The position numbers and the translations under genes were made by a program. A stretch of DNA of 64,000 nt from Cryptomeria japonica (lineage: Eukaryota > Streptophyta > Pinopsida > Cupressales > Cupressaceae), in NCBI RefSeq assembly GCF_030272615.1, contig NC_081409.1:912110340-912174339 (forward strand), written 5' to 3'. The notes below the pieces were generated by a model that worked only from the letters and a program-made list of their open reading frames with translations, did not search any database and had not been told where the DNA came from. Positions 12,352-23,836 of this stretch are shown here, piece after piece. Positions within the stretch are counted from its first letter, which is position 1. Each line of letters opens with the position of its first letter.

Positions 12352-12929
12352 CCAAGTTAAGTGCAATGATGTGTCTAGATGAGGTTCAAATCTCCACCAA
12401 ACTGGAAAACAAGTGTGACAAAGTGAAGTATGGACAAATTTACATTGTCCCGATGAGGTGTGTTTTTCCACTGGAGGTAAATGTGTGAATTTTGACTAAG
12501 ATTATTTGTCCAGATGGAGTTTGGATTTCCCCTGGAAGATATTTTGATGGATTTTGACAAGTTTGATGAGATTTTTGTGTCTAGATGAAGGACGTTTTCC
12601 ATAGGGAGATGCTTTTACACAAAATAATGAATTTTGACTGTCCAGATCAACATTGATTTTCCCCTAGAGTCAATTTGGGGATACAAGTGAAAGAAATGAT
12701 GAAACTAAGTTGTCCACATGAGGGCCGATTTTTCCCCAGGTGGCTGGAACTGAATTCAATGAGGTTTTAAATGACAAGTGTGACCCAAATGTTATGAATT
12801 TTGCCTTGCTACAAACATTTAATGATCAAGTGATTTGCATTTACTGTTAAAGTGTGGAATCCCTATGCAAATCAATTTTCCACTAGGCTGATTGAAGTGG
12901 ACTTTTATCCCACAGTGCTTGTGTGATGT

Positions 12930-13750
12930 ATTCTCAAGGCAAAAACAATAATAAAAGGACCCAGCACCAAAATAATATTATTTTACCTTGATGTGACTGT
13001 CCAAGAGCTGATTGAGGGTGTGCTACAGCAGATTGAGGGCGATTTTGCCCAAGTGTGTGTGGCGCCATTGCTTGTGGGGCTGCGATTTTGATTGTGGCTG
13101 ATTGTGCCACTCTTTTGGGCAGCTTTGTGAGCATTTGATGTGGCGCCACTGCTAAGCGAAGGGCAACTTTGCGTAAATTTCTGTTGGGCGCCATTGCTGG
13201 GCGTATTTATGACACCATAGAAGGGGGAGATATTGCTGGTGCATCCAGCCATCACTTGTGCCAAGGCGTTGTCATTTTCAGGTGATTGGAGGCAAATCGC
13301 ACCAAGTGAAGGAAGCCACCATGACTAAGAAGGTTTCAGCCATTGAAATACAGGTTACAGAGGTGTATTCAGACATCAAACTCAGGAAATCAGACCTGAG
13401 AATATCATTTCCAGCCAAGCGAACACAAATTACATCAACAACATGAATTGAATGTGGAAGGATGGCATTCAGTTGAATTTTGAGACATTTTGAGACATAT
13501 TTTCAGACTTTTTATACTCAGAATCAGATTTGGACAGCGAACTGGGTTGCAACATTATTCAATTTTTTGAGTTGAGAGGGCATTTTCAGACTTAAGCATC
13601 AAAATCAGACCATTCCTAAGTCTGAAAACTAGGTTTTCTTGAGGAGAATTTTCCAAATTTCAATCCAGACCTTCACATTTTCCAGAATTGGTGTTATAAA
13701 TTTCTAATCGGAACCTAAGTTAAATTAATCGTTCAAATTACCTATCACAA
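12930..13750. other. unassigned sequence inside the repeat array
   Basis: This stretch separates array units at 12858 and 13781. It holds a GC-rich patch with three GGCGCCA words (about 13060-13195) and otherwise AT-rich sequence. Overlapping open frames on the minus strand (12934-13264) have low-complexity composition and no recognised similarity. It may be a further insertion, but no termini were found. Confidence 0.4.
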
Positions 13751-14159
13751 GCTGGGATAAGGTAAGGAGCATTGAAGTGTCTTGATGGGGTTCAAATTCC
13801 CACTCCATCAAATGGTGATAAAATCAAACAAAATTTTCAAGGGCAATGAGTCTTGATGACAGTTGGATTTCCACTTGTTTTGAATTGAAACCTGTTGTGA
13901 CCATTTCACACATCGCCCCATCACAAATGGGGACCCCCTCTTTTGCTTTCAATTTTAGGGTTTTAGGTTAGATTTGTTAGAAGCGATCCTTTAGGATGAA
14001 TAGGTTTGAGTTCATTTTAGTACTCAGCATTTTGGGAATGAATCATTCACATATTTTGCTTGCTTGAATGGAGACAAAATGCAAATTTGGCTAAGGCAAC
14101 TTGGTTTCAAGGGTTAAAATTTTACAGAAAGGAGCTAAAGTTCAAATTACCATGAGAAG

Positions 14160-14890
14160 CTCAAAACAAGAGGACTAGATCAATGAAGTTGCCATTTTGG
14201 AAGCACTTCCAATGAGGCCTCAAAGACACAAACTAAGACTTCCAATGAGACATCAAATCCACGAACTAAGCTCTGGGACTTCCTTTGACCCCTCAAATCA
14301 GCAAACTAAGGTTTTGCATTGAAATGTTTGAAATGAGATTATGATTTTGCTAAGTGCATAGCTAGGAAGGTTTTGCAAGCTTAATTGATAGCAAGTAAAG
14401 GATTGATCACTTCCGATGAGGGCATAAATCCACAACCTAAGGATCAAGCACTTCCAATGAGGCTTCAAAAGAGCGAACTAAGGATTTATTATTTCCAGCA
14501 AAGGCTCCAATCAGCAAACTAGCATTTCCTTTGAAGGCTTGAATCCACAACCTAAGGAATGGGATTTTCTTTGATACCTCAAAACCACGAACTAAGACTT
14601 CCAATGAGGCCCTTAATCCACGAACTAAGCATTCCCACTTCCTTTCAGGTCTCCAAAGCACAACCTAAGGCATGACGATTTCCTTTGAAGTCCCAACTCA
14701 GAGACCTAAACATGTCAATCATTTCCAATGACCCCTCCAACGAGGGACTTAAGCCTTTCCACTTCCGATGAGGCTCTCAAGGCATGAACTAAGGATTTAG
14801 CTATTTCCTTTGACACCCCAAAAGCACAAACTAAGGTTTCCACTTCCTATGACCCCCTAAATGTGTGAACTAAGGAAGTGAGATTTCATT
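14160..14890 (+). repeat. CTTCCAATGAGG...AACTAAG repeat array
   Basis: About fifteen degenerate units combine CTTCC(A/T)(A/T)TGA(G/C)(G/C)C, 8-12 variable bases, and (C/G)AACTAAG, 45-75 bases apart. Examples start near 14205, 14235, 14278, 14425, 14453, 14570, 14597, 14760 and 14840. It occupies the same place between the 5' hairpin and the ORF promoter as the unrelated arrays in the sister elements. Confidence 0.7.
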
Positions 14891-15494
14891 CAATGGCAAA
14901 GGAGAGGTTTAAGCACCTACGCCACGTTAAGAATGGGTCCCATGATGGAGAAAAAATGTTATTATTTAAATTCAAATTGGTGAATCAAGTCGGCATTGAG
15001 CTCTAACTTGTAAATCATTAAATGAAATGCAAGAGTCGGCCTTGTGATGATGTATCACACCCCCATTCAGCAACTATAAAGCAATGTTGATCATTGCATT
15101 TGATCAACATAGAATCAATATTGTGAAGGATCTCATTCAGCCTGTGACTTTGATCAACATAGCAGCAATTCCACTCCAAGCTGATATTGCCAAAATCGTC
15201 ATTGCTAGAGCAACAAATTCATTCATCATTGACAGCGATTCTGATCCAAGGCAAGGCGAAGTCATTCAAGGCATAGCGAAATTTGTTGCAATCAACACCA
15301 ATTTGACATCCCAAATCAATGAATTTGTCATTGAAGGCAGCGACATTGTGCCTATTAGGAATTGGCAAATTGAACAACAGCAAATCAATTATTGATTAAC
15401 AGCGAATTCACCATTGGAGATAGTGGATTCAAGAGGGAGAACAACAATTCTACATCACAAATTGGCCAAACTCTAGCATTTGATACCGAGAGCG

Positions 15495-15510
15495 CCTTAA
15501 TATAAAGGAC
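15495..15510 (+). promoter_or_regulatory. internal TATA box upstream of the long ORF
   Basis: GCGCCTTAATATAAAGGAC contains TATAAAGG at 15501-15508, 412 bases upstream of the ORF start. The intact sister element has AGCGCTTATAAAGGG about 545 bases upstream of its ORF start. The shared AGCGC...TATAAAGG context supports a conserved internal promoter. Confidence 0.55.
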
Positions 15511-15919
15511 AATTTTACTAAGAGATCGATCAAATCAAAGTTTCCAGTCCATTTGAAATCAATTTGCAGGTCCGAAACAAGTTTATTTGATCATTTCCCT
15601 TTAAAAACAGACCTTGGTTTAGCGCTGGTACAGCTTCATGTTCACTATTTTCATATGATCCTAATCATAGGATGCTTTATTCATTGCATTTTCATCATCT
15701 AAGTATTCTTCAAGGCCTAATTCATTAGCTTAGATGGTAATTTTCCGATTTTAGACAAGTTCAAGGTTTTGCAAAAGCCTAGGGTTTTGGGTAATTCACC
15801 AAGGTTTCAACGATCTTATATACTCCTAAGGAAGAATTACTAACCTAGATGCATTTTAGATGTTATAAGCATTAAAGTCATATCACCACCCTAACTTGGA
15901 CAACTCTCACAAGTAGAGC

Positions 15920-18900
15920 ATGGTAGGAGCACGACAGGCTCTCATCAAGGAAGACTCAAAGAGAGAGGTGATGGAGTCTAAGATTACATCGTATTGGGGC
16001 AATGTAGGAGACACTAACCTCGGCCAAATCAACATGAAGTTCCAAGGACCTTTGTATACCACCAAGGCTTCCGGATTCTCAAAGATGATGATAGAGAGTG
16101 GGATAGTGAAAGTGGCAGGCTTCCTTCCGGCTATACAGTGTAATGAGTTGATCATTGAGTGTGCCAAGCACTATGATGCGAGCAAAAGGATAATAGTGAC
16201 ACCTGATGGCAAAGAGTGTGCCAAGCAATATGATGCGAGCAAAAGGATAATAGTGACACTTGATGGCAGAGAACTTTCTTATCTATCTGAGAGAGCAATC
16301 AATGAAGCTTTCCACATACCTAAATTCAACGACATGATCTACAAAAGCAAGGAAGCAGCACAGGCATTATATGATGATGATCCCGACAAGTGCTTTGGCA
16401 TTATCAACAAGTATTGGTTATTGAAGAGCAGGCCTCGCATATCTAAGCTACCCACCAAGCTTTATAGAATTGATTTCAAGGAGGAATTCAGTGATTTAAT
16501 CACCTTGTTGAACTGAATCATGAGAGCCCCTCAAGCATCCCAATTCGAGAATTGGATGTGTTACTTCATGGAGATCATATCGACTCGAAAGGAGAGGATC
16601 AACTAGGCAAGCATTATAAGCAACAACATTGATATACAACTCAAGAGACTTGCATGAACAAGAACATTCTACATGAGTTCATATCTCATATATTTGCTAG
16701 CCAGAGCTCTTGAATACGCAAGGTTTATTTATAGAGGTCCAATTGGTATGCGCATTGGAGAATTGAGAGCTATGATTCATAGTACATACACACAACTACA
16801 TTACCCTAGCAAGACACATTACAGGAGAGTAAACGATGCCTTCACTATGCATATAACAAGAACTTTGCAAGGTGGCATTCATCAAAGTTTATCTCCACAG
16901 CTGATGGAGAAGTTTGGTGCTTGGTTTATCTAGTTTCCCAACTTCACCTACATAAGGGTACAAGGATGCTCTTGTCCACCCTACATGCTACCCAAATATC
17001 CTACCGATAAGTTAGTATTGCTTGAGTTGCTGAGGCAATTGACAGCATACAACAAGGTATAGAAGAATAGAGATAAGTCAAGAATTCCATTTCCCATTTC
17101 AATTGGACAGTCATTGGAAGTGTGTCCATCCTTACAAGCAATAGAGAAGGTAGAAGAAGAATTGAAATATCTCCTTATTTCCTACTTCTCCAAAGACAAC
17201 TTTGATCCCTATGGCAATATCAAAACGTCCTGTGGAAGAAGACACAAACACAAGCTAAAATTGGAAGATCATTTCATGAATGCTCAAGATGATCTAGACA
17301 TAAGAAGGATGCGCTCAAGGCTATCTATCGACATCGTCGGGGCATGCAAAGTCTTCAACATTCCAAATCAAGCGCAAGATAGTGGAAGACACATCCAGCC
17401 AATATATGAACAAGAGAAAGATAAAGAGGTAAAGGTCAATTGGATTGATGTGGAGATCACCAACTTGAAATATTTAATGAAGCCAATCTTTGCACATACA
17501 AAACAATGGATAGACGTCCAAATCAAGAAATTGAAGAGTCAGGACACCCAGTTGACACATGAATTGATGGGAGAGATAGAGTCTTCCAAAGATGATACAT
17601 AAACTAAAAGCATGAGTGGAAGTGCCACCCAGTCGACTCACTCCAAGGGATCGAAGAGAAAAGAAAGTCATAAGGAAGAGCCCCCAAGCAAGAAGCACAA
17701 ACCAAGTTCAGGCTATTGTGGTGTAGCTAGGTTCGATCCCTTCTAGGGCCGACCTAGTGCACAAAATGCCAAGTGGTCTATCGGCCTTGACATTTGGATA
17801 TCTCAGTTGTAAAAGTCTAATTTGGGGCAGGCCCTATTTGGGCGAACCACTTGTGTATAACTTGTGATTAAGTTAAATGTAACTTGCAACTAAGGGAGAC
17901 TCATATGTAACTTGTAATATATAGTTTTGACCCTATCCTTGGCGCCAAAAGTATATGGCCGGCTTGAGGTCTTTTAGGAGGTATTGATTCATATATTTGC
18001 AAGGTCATGATTGCATCAATAGAGATGAATTCAATAAGATGAAGGACATGTAGTGTTCTTGCAGGTGACGATAAGAGCTTATCGTCTATGGTTGGGAAGG
18101 CAACAGATCTGATGTTTGCCTGTGGTTAATGAGCACTACCATAAAATCAACACAAGCCACCCTTCCACTAGTACCTCTTCCATGCACGAAGTAGAAGCAA
18201 ATCAAGCAGTTGACCAGGAAAAGAAGCCACATAGGAAGAGCATAGATCATGGAGTGAATGAGTCCATGGAGTCTACAGTTCAAAACAGTGGGTGTGAAAG
18301 AATAGATAAAGGCAAGCGACCATTGAGACAAGATAATTCAGTCCTACTTGAGCTAGTCAATGACAAAGCAAGCAAAGATGTACTTGTGGATATTGAAAAT
18401 GAAGATCAAGAAGTAACATCTCCACCCCGAGAGGATCAGCAATTAAATGAAGTGCAAGTAGGAGAAGAGAAATCAGCTATCCTGGCATGGCTTAGGGAGA
18501 GGCTAGCAAAGGAAGTGATAGTAATAGAGGAAGATCCTGTTGATTTTGAGATCTTCCTAGATAAAGCTCAAGAGCCCGCTAAGAAAAAGAAAGCAACTAA
18601 GATGTCAAAGATGACAAGAGATGGTGCAAGATCTCGAATAATACAAATTGCCACTCCAAGAGTAGATAAGCCCAAAGGCGAGATCAAAACAGAATAATGA
18701 CTTGGAGACTATTGATTTCGGTCCTCACACTACTAATCAAGCATTGGAAGATATGAATAACGCAGTAAAGATAGTTCATGACATGCTAAAGTTGAAAGTA
18801 GAAGTTGGAAAGAGAAGTGAGTGCATTGAAGAATTACTTCCAATAAGAAGTTGGAAAGAGAAGTGAGTGCATTGAAGAATTATTTCCAGCAGTTCAAGCA

Positions 18901-19698
18901 ACCGCTAAGGCAGAATGATCCTTCAGCTATGCCACCACCATTGCTTCCTCTTGACTCAATTGACAACTTGGAAAAGATGAGAACTTTAGCACACCTCATG
19001 GATACTTGGATAAATAAGACTTTCAAAAGGGCGAATGCATTTGTGAAAGAACTAGTGAAGATATTTGATAGAGCTATAAGTGTTCTTGAACGAACTCAAG
19101 TCCTCATGGCAGCTTATGATACTTTCTTTTCATCAAAGACTATACCATGCCTATATTGCAAGCAATGAAGAAACTACCAAAGCAAACTTTGGTGAATGAA
19201 GGAGTATTGACAGATGGACAATTGCCTGATCTCCACGAGTGGTGTAACTTGCTTCACATGAGGAAGGTCATTTTTGAAGATATCAGCAATGGATGCACCC
19301 AAGTTGATAGAGCAATAAATTTGATACATGACAAGATCGTAGAGGTAGCTGAGATCATTCTTGAGAAGGAGATGAATAAAGAAATCCACATTGATGCCGA
19401 TCACCTAGCTAAGAGAGTGAAGATCATATTCTTTCAAGCAGACAGATCACCTTCTGAGAAACAGCTAGACGATATACACTCATTCATAGTACTTGCCAAC
19501 AAGATTAGAGATCATGGACCAGGATGGGAGACAACCTTTGCTTCAATCTTAGAAGTAGTCAGTTACTTGGACGAACAATTGAGGAACCTACCTGCAGTTC
19601 CAATAACTGAGATGGAATTCATGACGTCCAAATTCGTTGAATTTGCAAAAAAAGAAAAGGATAAGGGCAACAAGATTCTAGAAGATAATTTGTTATGA
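15920..19698 (+). pseudogene. long ORF of unknown function, decayed copy
   Basis: It is homologous throughout to the intact 1,077-codon ORF at 46183..49416. Matching landmarks are GDTNLG near the start, AGFLPAIQCNEL, FTMHITRTLQGGIH (about 16846-16887), SKRKES before the charged region, and the C-terminus GNKIL then LL and a stop at 19696-19698. The frame is broken by stops at 16514-16516 and 16931-16933, by about 380 bases of non-homologous sequence near 17715-18090, and by two internal tandem duplications. One is 57 bases (16157-16213 and 16214-16270), in frame. The other is about 46 bases (near 18805-18896), which shifts the frame. No function is recognised: no reverse transcriptase, integrase, protease or zinc knuckle. 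Confidence 0.8.
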
Positions 19699-19819
19699 TC
19701 CTATGTGGCATCATTTTTCCTATTGGAGGATTTTTCCTTGATGTTTGTGCCAAATGGATGTCACATTCCCATTGGCTGATATTATAGAATTTACAATAAC
19801 ATTAGGTTTTTGTTGTAGC

Positions 19820-19910
19820 AAATCCTAATTAGGGTTTAGGTGGCAAAATTTAGGCCCTTGATTTAGATTTAATCTTTGCCATTCATTGTATTTGAGAGCT
19901 CTATATAATC
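19820..19910 (+). promoter_or_regulatory. telo-box palindrome and TATA box near the element's 3' end
   Basis: AAATCCTAATTAGGGTTT (19820-19837) is one mismatch from a perfect palindrome of two inverted plant telo-boxes. The TATA box CTATATAATC begins at 19901, about 65 bases later. The same pair occurs in the copies at 26600 and 46056 (minus). Transcription would start roughly 850 bases before the element's end, as expected for U3-R-U5 of an LTR. Confidence 0.6.
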
Positions 19911-20754
19911 TCAACTCATTTCATTTGTAAAGGATCGATTAGAAGAGTTTTGAAGAGTTGTTGCTTAGATGCTACAGGATTAATAAATTCATTTAAGTGT
20001 TGGTGACTTATTGAGTTTTGGAGCATTTTCTTGTTTCTTCAGTCCTTTTATGAGAGAACTTAATATTTGAAAAGACAAAAAAATTAGAATAGAATTTGCT
20101 TTAAGTGTTTTAGATGAACGGAAGATACATGTGCATGATTGATAGTGAAGCCCTAATTGTACATACTACTAGTACTCCATCAATGATGAAGTATCCCACG
20201 TAGTCAACTAAACTAGTTATAGCCAAAGCTTACCTTATATTACAATTCCATCATTGATATGCTTCAACTTAAAGGTATCTATGCTTGTGGTAATGATTTG
20301 AAAATCATCAAGCTACCCTTAGAAGATTGCACTAGCATTGTGGAGATGTTCATAGCATGTTGAAGCAAAGCTTAGTTGAGCTCACTTGAGATTGTCCATT
20401 GTCTTGCATTCCTAGCATTAGAATTACGATAGCATTCCTAAACCTTGCTCCCTTTTTCACTTTTTTTCAAAGATCATTAGTAATAGGAAAGAGCGCTATT
20501 GCAACATCATTTGAAGAATAAAACTCATGAGCTTGAGTTGATGAAGAACAACTATGTAAGTCCCCTTGCAAGTACAGCAAACACATCACACCATTGAAGC
20601 TATCCAACATGTCAAGACCTGACATTGAGAACCTTGGAGTCGTCTCAAGTGATCCTTTGATAATCTTCAGCATTTGAGAAGATTTTGTTCAAGAGAGGGT
20701 AGAGTATTCAATACTTTATTTTGTGTTCGATTGTGCATAAAAACACCATCAACA

Positions 20755-22143
20755 CAACCTCATATGGTTTGTTTGAAAAAAAGTTTAGAGATAGCCTTTC
20801 TAGGGCTTGTACTGCTATCCCAAGGTTGTCTCCATACTTTATTAATTAAAGTTGCACCGAGATCCCAAAAATTGTTTTCATCTTCACCTTTGTGTGATTT
20901 CAAAATAGCCTCTTCATTTACTTCAAAGAGCGAGTTGTCACAGGTTTGGTCTACTTCAATTTCAAACAAGGGATTATGAATAAGTTGAAATTTATCCTTG
21001 TTCTTGGGACCCATCATTACTTCTTCCAACTCTTCTCTATCTGATTTCTTAGGGTAACCTTTCAAGTCATCTCCATCTCCCACGTTGTTCCTAGGTTCCA
21101 TGAAGTGCTCGATTGTCATGCCTTGTCTTCTTGATGGTGATGTCTCGATACTTCTCATCTTATCCTTAGTATCGTAATGATTTGGGGTTTCATGACTTGT
21201 ACATGTTCTTCTATTTTTATTCACCATCTTTTGTATTTCTTCCATCCATATCTTCAATATTAAAATTCCTTGTTTATCTACTCTAAAGTGATTGGATCGG
21301 ACGCAAGAAGTAACTTCTGATTTTCTTGTACTAGAAGCATTACTTGTCTCATTTACAACAATGGATGAAAGAGCGTTGTTGTTGACATCCTTTGTATATG
21401 ATCTTTGCGATGATGTGAGGTCATCCTTATGGATCCATAATTTAACTCATTTGTGATATGCAGGGAGTCAATAGGCCTTTCCTCCTTGCACTTGTGGTGT
21501 TTGACGATCATCTCTTGCTTTCACATCTTCTAGGGTTTCATATTTTGCCATTACACCTTTTTCTTTCGATGTAACCACTTCCAATGCCTCCATTTTATGT
21601 GGGGAGTGGTTGTGTGAGTTTCCTGATGCAGTTGTTGTATTTCAATCATTCACCTCATGTTCCTTAAGGTGTTCTTGCCCTTTGCTTCTTCCCCTTCTTA
21701 TGTTCAAGTGATGATTTCATTGTTCCTTAGGCTGGTACTTCATACGTAAGTCAATGTAGTCTTCTAAAGACATCTTTTGTTGAAGACCTCCTTTTAACTA
21801 TCTTGTCGAAATTGCTCATATAGATGCACCAATGTCTGATTACTGCTTTCTTGCCGTTCAACTATAGATGGGACTGTCGAACTTGGACTAGGTTTAACCA
21901 TACACTGAGTTAGAGTTTGAATGATGATGGATTGATTTCCATTTCTGATCTTGTCTCCTTTCTTGCCACTATAACTGTTTACTTGTTTTAGCAGACCTAG
22001 TACATGAGTCAGTCTTTCTTGAGTGTTACATGATGAATTCATTTTATGATTAAGTGTGCACCAATCCTTGAATGGTTTTCATCTTCTACCAAACTGATAT
22101 GTTCTTCTCACAGGCTGGCAGGTTCATTAGCTTTGATACCACT
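20755..22143 (-). mobile_element. internal region of a minus-strand LTR retrotransposon (remnant)
   Basis: It abuts a primer-binding site and LTR on its right, so it is the 5' internal region of a minus-strand element. It holds a 165-codon open frame (20760-21257) of charged sequence and an 82-codon frame (21794-22042), neither recognised as protease, reverse transcriptase or integrase. The first could be the remains of a gag-like protein from its position only. The element's 3' portion is not identifiable. Confidence 0.5.
22130..22141 (-). other. primer-binding site, tRNA-iMet type
   Basis: On the minus strand the sequence is TGGTATCAAAGC, two bases inside the LTR end (...GGGACATTACA, then AG). 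This matches the common plant retrotransposon primer site complementary to the 3' end of initiator tRNA-Met and fixes the element's orientation. Confidence 0.75.
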
Positions 22144-23232
22144 TGTAATGTCCCTTTTTGGCTATATCTGAGAGCCAGGACAATTATCTAATTCTGACTT
22201 CTTACTGACCAAATAGTTGCAATTAGAATCTACTAAAACAGTTATACAAGAAGTTAATTGCCAGTTCTGATATATATAGATGAATAAGGGACACAATATT
22301 GATGTTAAATGAATAGCAATGTCTGTTATACACTAAACTAAATATGCTATAAATACTTCTGCTTAATCCCTTGTAGAAATAAGGGTTGAAGAGATGTCTG
22401 ATACTACTTCTGAGTATGCAATAATGGCGGTAATGCTGTTCCAGAATTATGACAGTTTTAAAGCATGCAACAAATTGAGCCTTGTCTAATAAGTGATCTG
22501 ATTATTATATGCTACGATATTGGGCCTTTGGCCTTCTTATCTTCACGATAATTATGAAGATTTAGATAATATGATGATGCTGTTTCTGATTGAATCTTGA
22601 AGTGCTTGCGGAAATAGTGGTGCTTTCTCTATTATTGAATGTATTCCTTATGCAACTGATTCTTGACTCGTGGTCAATTGCTCAGATCGAGCTATCCAAC
22701 AGGATATATACAAAGAGATAAAACATACAACCTGCCTGAATGAATGACTGAATTGACTCCTTATATCTTATGAATGGACGGATAAGTTATGTTTAAGGGA
22801 TATGACTCATGCTTCCTTAAAGTCACCACACTTCTTAAAACCCATTAACCGCACCTCTTCATTATCATGATGCTTATGGTTTGGACTTGTATGCTAATCG
22901 CATCTCTTCAATATGATTAATCTCAATCTTACATTTGTTAGTTTATGTTTGCCATCATTAATATTGAATATAGTCTTAGTTCCTCTATTTGACCAACTGC
23001 TTCCTCATAAATAATTTGGCTATGGATTAGAAGATAGTTAACGATATTATTAATTGGCATTTGCGATGGTTTGAATGATCGCTATTTTGCTTATGATACT
23101 CCGTGCCTGGTCATATTGTTGTTATCATACCGGTCACTCTTAGGTTCTTTAAATGATATGGTTAAGGGATGTTCCTTATGTTATCAATCACTTGTCTATC
23201 ACAGACCATGTCTTCGATTATCACTAAATCCA
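22144..23232 (-). repeat. 5' LTR of the minus-strand element, first piece
   Basis: The LTR runs from TGTAATGTCCC at 22144 and is interrupted at 23232 by the Tat-like element. It resumes after the ATCCA duplication at 57091. The combined length is about 1,386 bp. Its two ends, TGTAATGTCCC and GGGGACATTACA, are inverted repeats of each other. Confidence 0.7.
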
Positions 23233-23325
23233 TGTTAGGGGTCAATAACACATAATAGTTTATAGTTGGTTTGGGTGCTTTATGTTTTGTTATGTATGAG
23301 TTGCCGAGAGGTTCCCGTGGGGTAG
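23233..23325 (+). repeat. 5' LTR of the Tat-like element, first piece
   Basis: It matches 56740-56832 of the 3' LTR nearly base for base (TGTTAGGGGTCAATAACACA through CCGTGGGGTAG) and is then interrupted by the giant LTR-like insertion. The 12-14 bases that should follow are missing from the other side of that insertion. Confidence 0.85.
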
Positions 23326-23836
23326 TGTTGTGACGTATTCAAACATCGCCCCATTGCAAATGGGGACCCCTACTTTTTGATTTCTAGGGTTGGTTTTCTT
23401 GGCTTGGTCTTTTCAGTTCTTGATTATTAATCTTTGCCTTGGAGAGTTGCTAGAGGACTCAATAGGATAGCAGGGTCTGCCTTAATTGAAGTGGGTCAGT
23501 AGGTGGTCCAGGTCAGGGTCTCTTTGAAACCCTCCCCTTGGTTAGGCCCGGGTCTTCTTTCTAGGGTCGAGTTTGATTGAGTTTGAGGACGTCATTGTAT
23601 CATGCTACGAGTCTTGCCTTTTGAGACCTATGCCATTGAGTCAAGTCAAGGATGTGACTGAAGATGTGAGTCGTTTGAGTCAGAGTGTTGTCAGGACTTC
23701 CCCTCTTGCCTTTCAATTAAGCTAAACTCCTACTTCAAAGCATCAACTAAAGGGAAAAGAACTTAGACCTGACCTTGGGCATTAAGTTGGGCAAATTTTG
23801 ATCATAACCCATGAGGAATTTGAGTAAAACACCAAA

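Larger units (their letters stand above)
10529..13885 (+). repeat. degenerate GATG...TTTTCCAC repeat array (interrupted)
   Basis: About 18 units share the pattern GTCC(C/A)GATG, 8-12 variable bases, TTTTTCCAC(C/T). Examples start near 10592, 10757, 10841, 10901, 12371, 12448, 12509, 12580, 12711, 13781 and 13851. Units are 50-75 bases apart and only the two core words are conserved. The array is interrupted by the solo LTR at 10976..12351 and by unassigned sequence at about 12930-13750. Confidence 0.7.
10262..13892 (+). mobile_element. giant LTR-like element, 5' part only
   Basis: It starts TGTTGTGACGTTTTCACAC and has the 17-base hairpin CCCCATTGCAAATGGGG at 10285-10301, identical in position and nearly identical in sequence to the starts at 13893, 23326 and 52644 (minus). 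An array of degenerate repeats follows. A solo LTR (10976..12351) is inserted in the array. The array is still recognisable up to 13885, where the next giant element begins. No ORF, 3' promoter or CAACA end belonging to this copy was found, so it is truncated or continues in a form I cannot recognise. Confidence 0.6.
13893..20754 (+). mobile_element. giant TG...CA element with decayed long ORF
   Basis: The 6,862-bp element starts TGTTGTGACCATTTCACAC with the 5' hairpin at 13916-13932 and ends ...AAACACCATCAACA. Flanks AAACC and CAACC agree at four of five positions. The order is: 5' hairpin, repeat array (14160-14890), internal TATA box (15501), decayed ORF (15920-19698), telo-box palindrome (19820), TATA box (19902), conserved tail motif (20556). 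The 5' and 3' ends are not direct repeats and no reverse transcriptase or integrase is present. I interpret it as one giant LTR left as a solo copy. The two flanks look like different elements, so the duplication is not secure. Confidence 0.65.

Noticed and set aside
10976-23232. Pairing the LTR at 10976 with the LTR at 22144 as one complete minus-strand element
   Set aside because: The LTR at 10976 has array repeats of the same host element on both sides and its own near-duplication, so it is a separate solo insertion.
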